Of a stretch of 64,000 bases of DNA, positions 35,246-45,600 are shown in pieces. The notes under the pieces are model-generated. The model was not told the DNA's origin. It was given only the letters and a program-made list of their open reading frames with translations, and ran no database searches. Each line of letters begins with the position of its first letter. Positions within the stretch are counted from its first letter, which is position 1. The stretch is from Nectonema munidae (taxonomy: Eukaryota > Nematomorpha > Nectonematoida > Nectonematidae). The DNA is taken from the NCBI GenBank assembly GCA_030549495.1, contig JAUIRK010000898.1:1736001-1800000 (forward strand), given 5' to 3'. The position numbers were made by a program, and so were the translations under genes.

Positions 35246-36085
35246 CACTCAACTTATAATTTTGCAAGCAAACTTATTCCCCTATCTAATCACTTTGAAT
35301 TAAAAATCATCTGGTGCCCAGCTCATTCCAGCTGTTTCGAAAACTACCTTGTCGATTACGTTGCAAAATCAAAAATCTCCTATTCACAGATCCTACCCCT
35401 ATTTTCTCTACCCATCTCCACATTTACAAACACAATAACTAACTCTACACTACTGCAGTGGCAACAATCTATTGACTCAACAATCACATCACTTCCGACA
35501 TCTATGCCATTATCACAACTCATTTTAAACAAACACTTTCACTCACTCCCTGGGAACATCATTCGCTGACTCTCATCCTATTGCTCTTGTAATACATACT
35601 TCTTCAAATTCAAACTTTACTCAAACCCTTTCTGTCGTTTTAGCTGTCTGTACATTGAAACACCTATACATATTCTCCTTTATTGTCCAATTTTTCATTC
35701 TTACCGACACCAATTCCTTGAAAAAAGCCGCTAATTTTTTAAAAATATTCCATCCTCTCTACATGATCTTCTACAACATCCATTACTCACCAAACATCTC
35801 TCTCTTCTCATAACCACAATCGAACCAATACTCTCTTCAAACCAAAGACTCAATCCTCCCCCAAATATCCAATAACAATAAGCCATTATCATCACTATCC
35901 CATACATTCTAAAAAACAGTCTAGTGTCTACAGCCATGAAAATCTTCCAAATTTTCGTTTCTATTTCAGAAAGACCCAGAAAGACTAAACTCACACTTTG
36001 AAGACTAAATTATAGCAGACTTGCAAGCATATCAGCTTCAGTTGGAATCTCCAACCTACCAGAAATCTCCATACAGAAATCTCCA

Positions 36086-36200
36086 TACCTACCTACCTAC
36101 CTACCTACCTACCTACCTACCTACCTACCTACCTACCTACCTACCTACCTACCTACCTACCTACCTACCTACCTACCTACCTACCTACCTACCTACCTAC
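36086..36200 (+). repeat. (CCTA)n microsatellite, 3' tail of LINE copy C
   Basis: About 28 near-perfect copies of the tetranucleotide end LINE copy C. Other L1x copies end in short runs of the same repeat (1820, 17930 and, on the minus strand, 30660). It is therefore an expanded retrotransposon tail rather than an independent microsatellite. Confidence 0.9.
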
Positions 36201-36529
36201 AGACCATGGATTTTAAATTATTTAATTGATCAATTTGGAGCATGGAAAATTTTTGCCCCTCTTCAAAGTTATATTTTTTGTCTACGTCAATGGTACTAGA
36301 TCTAAATGAAACGAAAGTTTTCAATAAATTTATATTTATTTTTTTTTGATTATTTTGAAAATGCAATTTTGTTCTATAAAGAAATGGTAGACAAATTTTC
36401 CAATTTGATTCGATTTTTTCTAAATAAAAAACTTTAGATTTATAGGTAAGTAAAGTTTTACTTTGTTTCTATTTTCGTTGACTCATAATTGAGCTTCACT
36501 TTAGTATTTACACCAGGGGCGCACATCCG

Positions 36530-36555
36530 GGGGGGGGGGGGGGGGGGGGGGGGGG
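36530..36555. repeat. Poly-G run near the left end of the hAT element
   Basis: About 26 consecutive G directly after the CAGGGGCGCACATCC terminus. The corresponding position at the right end has only six, so this run has expanded. Confidence 0.8.
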
Positions 36556-36966
36556 AAATGAGCTTCGCCCCCAATAATTTTCTATAAGTAAGAGTTGCTG
36601 CTTGTTTATAAAACATGTATGCCCACTTTCGAATCAATCAAACATCATGCCAAGTTGCTCTGAAATTCCTATCGAACATATTTTACAGACGATGCGTGAG
36701 AGCTATATAATAATAATCCATTGCTTCAATGTGCACACAATAAGTAAGCAATGTTTATCACAGTGTCTCGTAGTATTTTTGAGCAAACACATGTTGATGA
36801 TCCACTAGATTTTCTCATCTTTTGTCACAGTGTTTCTCTTTCTCTCTCCTCTGTTTTTCTCTTCCGCTTTCTCTGCTAAAACTCAATCATTCACTCAAGC
36901 TCTCTTCTTTCGTTCAAGCCCTCTTCTATTGTTAAGCTCTCCTATCTCATTCAGCTCTCTTCTCTC

Positions 36967-37174
36967 CAGTGACGTAGCTAGGCTGGGGCATGAGGGGCCG
37001 TGCCCACACTCCTATGTACCGCATGGTGTCCCATGCAACTTATGCGATATCAGTTTTTGAAAATTTCTCCAATGAAATTATCAAGAAAGTATACAAAATG
37101 TTGCTCACGTTTTTTGTTTTTAAATTTGGCCCCCCCCCCCCCCCCCATTAACTTTTTTTCTGGTTACACCACTG
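36967..37174. mobile_element. Nested hAT MITE (208 bp)
   Basis: The left end reads CAGTGACGTAGCTAG and the right end, inward, CAGTGGTGTAACCAG. The flanks are CTTCTCTC (36959-36966) and CTTCTATC (37175-37182), 7 of 8 bases identical. It contains a C17 run near 37130. It is too short to code and lies inside the larger hAT element. Confidence 0.8.
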
Positions 37175-37677
37175 CTTCTATCTAATTTGCATTTAGAGTT
37201 AAATTAAAATAGTTTCCAATTGTTACAATTTTATATCAATGAATATTGTTAGACTCGCGCTAAGAATTTTTTTCAACAAAAGTTACTTAATCTTTATCAC
37301 TACGTTTGCTAAATTTTGTAACATTTGAAATTTTTAAGTCAAATTTTTTTAAAGAGTTATTTGGGTATGAATATTTTGATTATCTATTCACTTTAAAAGC
37401 AAGAATACTCTATTTGCTTAATATTTGAGCAGAGATATTTTTTATAATGTTCGATTGTTAAATTTTATAAGTAACACTGTACATAATCAAATCACTTTTT
37501 TTAGGAAAATTTGTTGATTATTATTATAATAAAAATATAATATCGAAACAAAATGTTTCAGTTGTTAAAAATGTACTTGATCTATTTATGACAGCTGTCA
37601 GAATATTATTTGTAGACAGAAATATTCAAAAAAACGCAATGATTTTCTTTTCTCGTATACTTTATTTATGTTAGTTT

Positions 37678-38079
37678 GGTCCTCGGACATTTCACCCCAT
37701 TATTTTCATAAGACAGTTCGTCCCATGGACAATTCGCCCCATTATTTTCATAAGACAGTTCGTCCCATGAACAATTCGCCCCATTATTTTCATAAGACAG
37801 TTCGTCCCATCGACAATTCCCCCCATTATTTTCATAAAACATTTTGTTTCATGGATAATTCGCCCCGTTATTTTCATAAGATATTTTGTCTCATGGACAA
37901 TTCTAAAAAATTAAGAGATAAATTGATTAATTTGAAATAATTTAATAGAGATAAAATAAACAAGAATATAAATTTTTTTAATAATTTTACACATAATAAG
38001 CAAAGATGAATGAAACTAATAGCCTATAAGACAATTTGTCAGGGGGCAAATTGTCTATGGGGCGAAATGTCTGTCGACC
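37678..38079. mobile_element. Nested MITE with internal 42-bp tandem repeats
   Basis: The ends are related inverted repeats: GGTCCTCGGACATTTCACCC and, from the right, GGTCGACAGACATTTCGCCC. Possible 8-bp flanks GTTAGTTT and GTTATTTA agree at 6 of 8 bases. The left third is about five copies of a 42-bp unit around CCCCATTATTTTCATAAGAC and AGTTCGTCCCATGGACAATT. Because 42 is a multiple of three, the array creates repeated peptides in frames on both strands that are not genes. Superfamily not determined. Confidence 0.7.
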
Positions 38080-38329
38080 GTTATTTAAATAATTTTTTAA
38101 TTATAAGGGCTAGCTACTTAAAGGTTGGCTTTTGCTGCTTATAAAAACTTGAAAATATCAAATAAACTCTAATTATTTATGCCTCCTATTATTTTGAAAT
38201 TATTCTGAGAACAGATGTTTCCATTTTAAAATAGTGAAAATTGCTTTATTAGTTTATTTTGTTTCCTTTCTCTCTTATGTTAATTATGTAGCAAATTTTT
38301 CAATTTTGAGTAAAAGGTTAGGTGCAGCG

Positions 38330-38463
38330 TATGTATTTTCATTGACCAGGCACTGATGTACCGCTTATGTCAAACTATGAACAAATTCGTATCGATGAGG
38401 AATCGAATCCATAGGCTTCCGTGCTATGTCCATCATCTCAACCAACCTGCCATGCCACCCATA
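38330..38463 (-). mobile_element. tRNA-derived SINE, second family
   Basis: On the minus strand the head has an A-box-like TGGCAGGTTGGTTGAGATG and a B-box-like GGATTCGATTCCTC (38397-38410) at about tRNA spacing, followed by a roughly 70-bp non-tRNA tail ending near GTGCCTGGTCAATG. It shares no tail with the 3.7 kb SINE. I could not delimit target-site duplications, so the ends are approximate. Confidence 0.55.
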
Positions 38464-38993
38464 GATTATGCTGTAGGGGATACGTCAAATTAGTTGTCAA
38501 AAAACTTAAGTTATGCTCTAAAATTTTTTAGTTTTTGTTGAAGCTCTATAACTTTTTCTGATAGACTTTTTTTCCTTAAAAGTTATTATAAAAGGCAAAT
38601 CATTGCAAAATGTTAACAGTTATTTTACTTTTTGTAGATTTTTGTAGCTTGTATCAATTTAGCTTTTAAACTATTTTTGAATGATGCTGAGTAAAATGAA
38701 ATAATGCGATCTTAATTTTTTGTTTTATTTTTGTTTGCACAATTATAACTTCGTTTTATACCCTTGCCCCTGAATCAATCACATTTTTTTCATATAAACA
38801 TCGCAGGGTGTTTAGTAGACTCTTTATAACTCATATAAAACTACCAAACCTTCAGTTATTTGTTTTCTCTATGAATCAAATATCTTTTCATCAATTCCTG
38901 TAATGTGCCTGGTAGACTACTTCATTTTTCAAATGAAAAGCCTATTCCACCCCCTAACATTTTTGGATTTTTTTAAACTAATGTATATTCGAT

Positions 38994-39596
38994 GGTTGTA
39001 GGTAAAAATGCCCCCAGAAAAAATGCCCCCGAAATAAATGCCCCCAATTAAAAAGTAAGAAAAAATGCCCCCTAATTTTTGATTTTCAGGATTTTTTTAA
39101 TTATATAAATATTTTTATTTGGTACCGTTTTTGAAAGGCTAAATTTCTAAAATTTCTTAATCTATAGGGTTTTTTCTTTATAAAGTTCTTGAAAACAATA
39201 GCAAAGGTGCAGATTTGTGGCAATGTGTTCTTAAAATCAGTTAAAATACAAATTATATTTAGAAAGTGTTCTGATACACACAAAGTCCAAAAATATTTGC
39301 TGTTTTATAAAAAAATTTTTGTATTTAAAAAATTGTCGTATTCTGAGTTTTTTAGGTTACTTTAATTAAATTTTAAATGTTTTAGATGAAAAGTTGACTT
39401 TTTTTTTACAAAAAATCTTTATTTGACATATCTTTTTTAAAAATTTTAATTAATAATTTTTTGTGTTGGGGCATTTTTTCATAATTTTAAATTAGGGCAT
39501 TTTTTTCGGGGGCATTTTTACTGGGAGCATTTTTTCCTACTTTTTAATTAGGGCATTTTTTCCTACTTTTTAATTGGGGGCATTTTTTCTGCGCAC
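38994..39596. mobile_element. Nested Mutator-like MITE with AAAAATGCCCCC repeats
   Basis: A 603-bp element whose ends carry several copies of a TAAAAATGCCCCC word in inverted orientation: GGTAAAAATGCCCCCAG on the left; CAGAAAAAATGCCCCCAATT read inward from the right. It is flanked by a perfect 10-bp duplication TATATTCGAT (38984-38993 and 39597-39606). The multiple subterminal copies and the 9-10 bp duplication fit a Mutator-like MITE. It has no coding capacity. Confidence 0.8.
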
Positions 39597-40150
39597 TATA
39601 TTCGATATGCAAATTTAATTAAAATATTTTCCCTGGAAGTATAGTATTTAAATTCACCAATTTTGTAAAAAAAATATAAAGTTGTCTTATAAATTTAGGA
39701 CTTTAGGTATGCGCTGAGTACACTCTATTTTAAAGGGTTGCTTGAATATTTGGTCTCCCGTGGTATTTCCAGACCACTAATTTTGAAAATTGCAAGAAAA
39801 AAATTTCGCCCCCCAATAATTTTGAGGATGTGCGCCCCTGATTTACACATATGCTAAATTCACTTTTCTATATGCCTACTTTTTGTTTGAAGAAGAAGTA
39901 TATTTTTAATTAGAAAAATGTATTTAATAAACAAACACTTGTACACGCATCACAGTGGTTTCAAAACTGTATCAGTAATGATTTAAAGAAAAATAAAAAA
40001 CAATTGGAGTATTAAAATATGAATATTACAATTGTACTATGATACTTACTAAATAATAATTTTGTATAAAATTATATATCATTTATTTTGTACATTATAA
40101 ACAAGAAAATAAGAGTCCAACTTCCATCAGATATTTTGCTGTGTTTAACG

Positions 40151-40592
40151 CACTGGCGGATTTAAAGGGGGCGGAATCGGCATACGCCCCTCCCCCCCCC
40201 CCCAAAATTGCATTGCCAATTGCTTGAAAATTTTTCTTGATCTAATTCTTTTCATAGAACTCAAATATTATGATGATTTCTGCAACTCTTTTTTTAGATT
40301 CAATCTTTCTCTAAAGTGAGAAGCCCTAAAAAGTTTTTTATGTTTCAATCGTAATTAAGTGTGACACTTATTACTTTTATATTATCCAATTTTTTTTGTA
40401 AATTTATTATTTAAACACATCAAGTTTTACCACATCAATTCACTTCGCAGTTCAATGAATGAGGATCGTTTTAATGCTCTTATTCTTTTTGTTTTAAAAA
40501 TTTTGATAAAGCTTAAATTTATATGCTTGAAATTTGAGTTCTAGTTTAGTAAAATCCGCCCCTCCTAATGCCAATTTCTAGATCCGCCCCTG
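40151..40592. mobile_element. hAT-like MITE with GGCGGAT termini
   Basis: The left end is CACTGGCGGATTTA and the right end, inward, CAGGGGCGGATCTA. A second internal GGGGCGGATTTT lies near the right end. A perfect 5-bp repeat TAACG directly flanks it (40146-40150 and 40593-40597), shorter than the usual 8 bp. Non-coding, with a C-rich run near 40190. Confidence 0.65.
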
Positions 40593-40675
40593 TAACGGTT
40601 CAGTTTAATAAGTTCTAAAAGAAAATGATTCAAGCAACTATTTTACTTCTAAACAATATTTAAAATAAGTATATA

Positions 40676-41165
40676 TATATCTCCAACCTGTATACTACAA
40701 TGATTCATCTCCAACCTGTATTCTACGATGATTCATCTCCAAACTATATACTACGATGATTCATCTCCAACCTGTATACTACGATGATTTATCTCCAACC
40801 TGTATACTACGAAGATTCATCTCCAACCTGTATACTACGATGTTTCATCTCCAACCTGTATACTACGATGATTCATCTCCAACCTGTATACTACGAAGAT
40901 TCATCTCCAACCTGTATACTACGATGTTTCATCTCCAACCTGTATACTACGATGATTCATCTCCAACCTCTTTACTACGATGGTTTCTATTCCATGTACA
41001 AATGACTAGGGAGACAATGTTCAACTTTCTGTTCACATTTTGCTAGATGTAAGATTTGATATACCTCATTCGGGGAGACGATGCTACATAAGTTATTACC
41101 TATATACCTGTATACTACGATGGTTCATCTCCAACCTGTATACCGCGATGATTCATCTCCAACCT
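40676..41165 (+). repeat. 28-bp minisatellite, two blocks
   Basis: About eleven copies of a 28-bp unit (CATCTCCAACCTGTATACTA plus CGATGATT) run from about 40676 to 40985, with two more at about 41105-41165. Variants alternate (GATGATT, GAAGATT, GATGTTT), suggesting a higher-order repeat of three units. Frames running through it repeat a peptide and are not genes. Confidence 0.85.
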
Positions 41166-41255
41166 ATCAGTTCATATTTTGCTAGATGTAAGATTTGATA
41201 TACCTCATTCGGGGAGAGGATGTTAGATAAGTTATTACCTATATTTTTGCAATTT
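41040..41255 (+). repeat. About 145-bp local duplication around the minisatellite
   Basis: The sequence starting TTTTGCTAGATGTAAGATTT and running through ACCTCATTCGGGGAGA occurs at about 41038-41105 and again at about 41178-41250. The second minisatellite block lies between the copies. Confidence 0.75.
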
Positions 41256-41789
41256 TTCGCCATATTAAATAATATATTTTATCAAATAATCAAAATAAAA
41301 TTCTGTAATCAAAGAATCGAAAAATATTCTTTAAAAAATCAAAAATATCAAACTTTCTGTGCGCACTAAAATGTTATCGGCGTCCAAATATTTTTTATAA
41401 CACATATCTATATATAATACGAGCGAGAACAGTTCTCAACGGGTATAGCTGTCTTTTGACTACTCATATGACAGAAATTAGTGTTTTGTTTGTCTAAGAT
41501 AAATGGTTTTGAGACCAACAAATATCTTTATTAAAAAACTATAACATCTATAAACAATTTTTACACAACGTAATTTTATGATTACTGTATTTTTTGCAAA
41601 ATTTTCGGCATTCCCACTTAGTAGTTCTAGAACACCCTTTTACATTACACCTCCTATTTTTCGAACTGGCTCTTTGGAATAAATTTGGAGTATTTTGAGA
41701 AAAAAGTATTTAGCAGGATTTATTAAGCTATAAAAGATTCTTTTTTTGATTATAAACGGAGAAGGCATGATATCGATATATGTTGGAAT

Positions 41790-42325
41790 TTGTGACCATC
41801 GCTTTCAATAACTCGTGAAAAGTAATAAGGGGAGGGATTAAGGCTTTATTCACTACTCTCTCTGTTCCAATCGAAAAGTCCCAAACAAATAAAATCGTCC
41901 GTAACTTGTTCTATTCATTCCATTTTAGTTTCTATTTGCCAGTTTGTTTATTTATTTATTATCCAAAACTATAGCTATTTTATCATTTTTTGAAAGTATT
42001 ATATATATTTTTTTTTCAAAATGATTCAGATATCCTTTCCGGGCATAATGAAATGGCTGATTCATCGAACTGTGGTATGTAAAGTATCTTGAGTATGTAA
42101 AAAGCTTTCTCCAAATTATTTGTCTCGGCGATCGTGCAAAGAATTTATAGTTCTAGCCCAAAGCGTTATACAGATGATTAGAGATGGGATAGAAGAAAGG
42201 GGAATGCACTCAATACTGATGAGTGTAAAAATAATAGCAACATGAAGAATTGTCAATTTCTTTTCAAATACGTTTAGGATGCTATCATATGTGAGCGATT
42301 TCATTTCTCTCTTTGAGCTAGAAGG
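41790..42325. repeat. Dispersed repeat copy directly upstream of ATG4 coding exon 1
   Basis: This segment is clearly but imperfectly similar to about 52950-53345. Shared words include TTTCAATAACT, ACTCAATNCT and GAGTGTAAAAA, plus the final GAG[C/T]TAGAAGGTAG. Each copy ends about 180 bp before an ATG4 coding exon. Its nature is unknown. Confidence 0.6.
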
Positions 42326-42507
42326 TAGGGTGTATTATATCTTTCATTTGAAACTTTTTTATTGCAAACTTTTTCCTTTCTTCCAACTCAATTTTTCAAA
42401 ATATCATCTTTTGTTTTTTCATATTTTGTCAAAACTTTTTCTGTGCTTTCGTGAATATTATATAAAGTTTATATTTATACATTGTTATAAACTTATTTTT
42501 TTCAGGA

Positions 42508-42628
42508 ATGATGTTTGAGTGGCTTCAGCTCTTTTCTCCTTGGAAGAAAAGGAAAGTAAAGATGAACGAGCAAGTGAATAAATCGAAGCTGGTCTATATT
42601 TTGGGAAATTGTTTCATTTCAGACGAAG
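42508..42628 (+). CDS. ATG4: ATG4 coding exon 1
   Basis: Residues 1-40 and the first base of codon 41. Acceptor TTTTTTTCAG at 42496-42505, then GA and two tandem ATG codons (42508, 42511). The N-terminus is basic (PWKKRKVK) and ends with LVYILGNCF, the conserved start of the protease fold. Donor GTATTT at 42629. Confidence 0.85.
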
Positions 42629-45600
42629 GTATTTTTCATTAGTACGATTCTTAATAATTTCTTTTCCTTATTTGTTTTTGTTTTCTATTTAAAATGCTTC
42701 ATTATTCCTAATAATTGAAATGATTAATTAATTAACCTCATTAATCTATTTCATTTTCATTGTGTTGTGTATATTTTTATTGAAAGTGTTTTATTTTACT
42801 TTTTCCATATTCTTTTTTAAATTCTATTTAAATATTACTATTATTAATATTACTGAGTATAAACAATAATGAGTGGATCGCGAAAATGTTTCTAATATTT
42901 ATTCAAGAAAATTTGGGTAGATGTAAATATTTCTAAACCTGAGACGTAAGTTATCCATTGCCTCTCTCAAAACTGCCACTACTGTCTTTCTTAACATGAA
43001 AAACGCCTTCAACACATCCTCTGCACCCAGCTTTTATTTTGACCCCTATGCTAAAATCTTTTTCTCCTTACATCATCAAACTGATTAATTTGTATGTCAC
43101 AAACTGATGCCTCATGTTTCACAGACCAAAATCCTTCTGATCCATCAACTAACACTATCTACATCGCAAGAAGGATGCATCTCCGATAGTCTCTGGCTGG
43201 TCCTAATTGACCATGAATAAAATTTATTAACGCACACTCCGACTTCTCTCAAGACTATTCGGATGATATTCTGTTCTCCTTCACTGGCAATTAACAAAAA
43301 ATGAACCTGATCAAGGCTTCTTCTCTCCTAACGCAAATCTGAAATTATGCCAACCTCTCTAAAATTACCTTTAATTGGAATAAAACTACCCTAATTCACT
43401 ACGCGTAGGAATTCTGAACACCCATCTATTCAAATGAACCATAACTGCATGATCACACCTTCACAAACAACCAAATATATTGGCCTACATCTTCAGTAAA
43501 ATCTCAAATATGGCACACATTTCAAGACAATGTACAACAAACTTTCCACCTCCCTTTTTCTCCCTGAAAAGTGCAATATCGTACAAATGGGACCTTCTCT
43601 CAAAACATACTTATTTTATATACAAAGCGCTGCCAAAGCACTCATGCACGGAGTCCGATCGTGCAGAAATGTGGTTTCTTTGATGTTGAGGACATTTTCT
43701 GAGCTATTTAGGAATGGAATTACATGTTGAGTCAATACAACGTCTCGAAAGTATCTTCCGTTCAATGATTGTCCTTGTTTTTTGTTGACCCACAACAACC
43801 TTTTCACCGTGAACATCAAAAAGGTACCAACACATCATTCAGATTTTGATCTCTCTCGAATCTTCAGTTCTTGAGGACTGTCATCAATGTTAAGAGCCCA
43901 AATTCTGTCGTTTTGGAAGTTGGGACGACGAACTTCATAAATAAATTTTCATCTAAAGGAGCTAAGAAAAGGAAATCATCTGTTGTCTACTCGCGCAAAA
44001 ACTCACAAAACTACATGCGATCCTCCAAATTTTTCTGCAACAATTTTGGCGCTCGAACCTCATGAAAAGCGTTGAAACCAACGGAGTGAAGAAAGCTGTA
44101 GATGCTTTGCAAGAATTTTTATTCCCTCGAATCCTTTCAATCTCCTTTTGAAGCTCACGAATGCTTTTTTTTCTCGAGCAAGCGACTCGGTGATGATTTC
44201 TTTAATTTCCTGAGACAAACTTTTTGCCTCTTGAGCAGGCCTGCTGTCCATCTCGCTGTCAAATGGATCGCGATTCCAATTGCGTTTGACAAAGTCTTCA
44301 GATCTCTTCAAGTATCTGGCAACCCAGGATCTGAATATGGTTCCTACCGGCTGATCTTTGGCGATGCGAAAAGTATTGGCCATAATGCGGCATATCCACC
44401 TCAATTTTTCTGAATCATATAACAGAAACAAGCTTTATAAAATCTGTAATAGAAATAATATTTCTACTAAACTCTCCGAAAAATTTAATAGAACTTATAG
44501 AACAGGGGCCGGGAACCTTTTTGACTAAAAGAGCCCAAAAACACATATTTTAAAATCTAATCCTGTGAGAGCCATATATATTTTTTAAATACTGAATACA
44601 ACTAAATGGAAAAAGAACACCAACAATTTTATAGTATAATAAGACTGAATTTATTTTAAACACCATTGTTTTATCGAAGTTATTTAAGCAAAGTCTGCAT
44701 CATCATCAGCTTTATTTGTGTCGTCGTGATTCGTAATGATGACGAAATCAAGAGAGTGTAGAATTGGCAAGAAGGATAAGCATTATCGCAATACCTCCCA
44801 GGCCACCTAATTTATTTGAGAGCTAGGTGCAGTCATCAAAAGAGCCATGTCTGGTTCGCGAGCCATAAGTTCTCGACCCCTGTTATAGAACCTATCTTCA
44901 CAACATAAATTAAACAATCACAACCAAATCTCAGACTCTTCCAAAATTTAAACTAACCCTTTCATGAATGCTCAATATTGCCACCCTACCAAAATGATTC
45001 AAAGCAAATGCAAGCATATCAGCATACGTCGGAAAATGCTTTAAAATTCTCGTACTTACTTATTTACCATTTATAATTATTTCTAGAAAGCCTTTCTTCT
45101 ATCCATGTATAAGTGGCAATCCAAACCCCTGATTTTAACAATGAATACAATAAAACTTATGTGCATGTCTCTTTGTTCATCCAATAATAGATATTTTGGA
45201 GCATTTACCTAATTTTTAATATTTATAACTCTTTTGTCATATGTAAGTCATTTGTTAGTTTTATGCAATTCGTTTTTGTAATTTGCACCTTCTGGCCTCC
45301 TTTCCCTGGCTTGTATTGGTCCCTATAAATGAATAATTGTAAGCTTGATTTATAAGAGCTTTTACATTTTTCTTTAAATGTTTGTGAGTTTAAATCTCGC
45401 GTTCATTTATTAATCCCTTTTTATTTCTTTTGTTAAGAAGAAAAGGATATAGAAATGTACATAAAATCTAAGATTTGGCTCACCTATCGTGATGGCTTTC
45501 CACCACTAGGTACGATTCATCTCATTAATTCGCTTATGCCTACTTCTCGTCTACGATATCTTGATTTTAAGACAATGGAATGACGTGTGACGTTGGTTGG

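Larger units (their letters stand above)
31180..36200 (+). mobile_element. LINE copy C (L1x family), almost full length
   Basis: This is the best-preserved L1x copy: ORF1 with zinc knuckles, ORF2 with APE endonuclease, RT and RNase H, a 3' tail (GCAAGCATATCAGC) and a long CCTA microsatellite. The extreme 5' end present in copy B (ATG of ORF1) is missing. The RT core has FLDIEKAFNTAWNP (about 33850-33890) and the catalytic RYSDDLLFSF (about 34120-34150). There are several frame breaks (for example after the endonuclease near 33073 and in the RT near 33627) and a 20-base C run at about 33248-33267. EN, RT and RNase H together in one ORF2 place it near the I/LOA group; the exact clade was not determined. 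Confidence 0.87.
36514..39840. mobile_element. hAT-type element (3.3 kb) with nested MITEs and SINE
   Basis: The ends are inverted repeats: CAGGGGCGCACATCC at 36514 and its complement GGATGTGCGCCCCTG ending at 39840. The subterminal GCCCCCAATAATTTT is also conserved on both sides. It is flanked by a perfect 8-bp duplication ATTTACAC (36506-36513 and 39841-39848), the hAT signature. Inside are three further elements (36967-37174, 37678-38079, 38994-39596) and a tRNA-derived SINE (about 38330-38463). About 1.9 kb of own sequence remains, in which I see no transposase, so it is probably non-autonomous or an old deletion derivative of the family at 56978-59837, which has the same termini. Confidence 0.88.
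42945..45075 (+). mobile_element. LINE copy D (L1x family) in ATG4 intron 1, interrupted
   Basis: Highly decayed L1x sequence. The RT palm appears as VFLNMKNAFNTSSAPS (about 42985-43030) and the catalytic box as DYSDDILFSF (about 43250-43285). The thumb-like region runs to about 43630 (SAISYKWDL). The family 3' tail, GCAAGCATATCAGCATACGT, GGAAAATGCTTTAAAATTCT and TTACTTACTTATTTACC, lies at 45015-45075. In between are a Tc1/mariner-like fragment (43616-44431) and a hAT MITE (44503-44882). Confidence 0.75.

Noticed and set aside
36021-36299. 92-codon frame with repeated LPTYLPTY peptide
   Set aside because: It is the translation of the CCTA microsatellite at the LINE tail.
37668-37940. Frames on both strands with repeated PHYFHKTVRP or MKIMGRIVHGTNCL peptides
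   Set aside because: They are translations of the 42-bp tandem array inside a MITE.
40756-41046. 96-codon and 73-codon repeat-protein-like frames
   Set aside because: They are translations of the 28-bp minisatellite in two frames.
40676-41165. Regularly spaced repeat resembling a CRISPR array
   Set aside because: The units are directly adjacent without unique spacers, and the context is eukaryotic. It is a minisatellite.
44102-44413. 103-codon plus-strand frame
   Set aside because: Shadow of the Tc1/mariner-like transposase on the minus strand.
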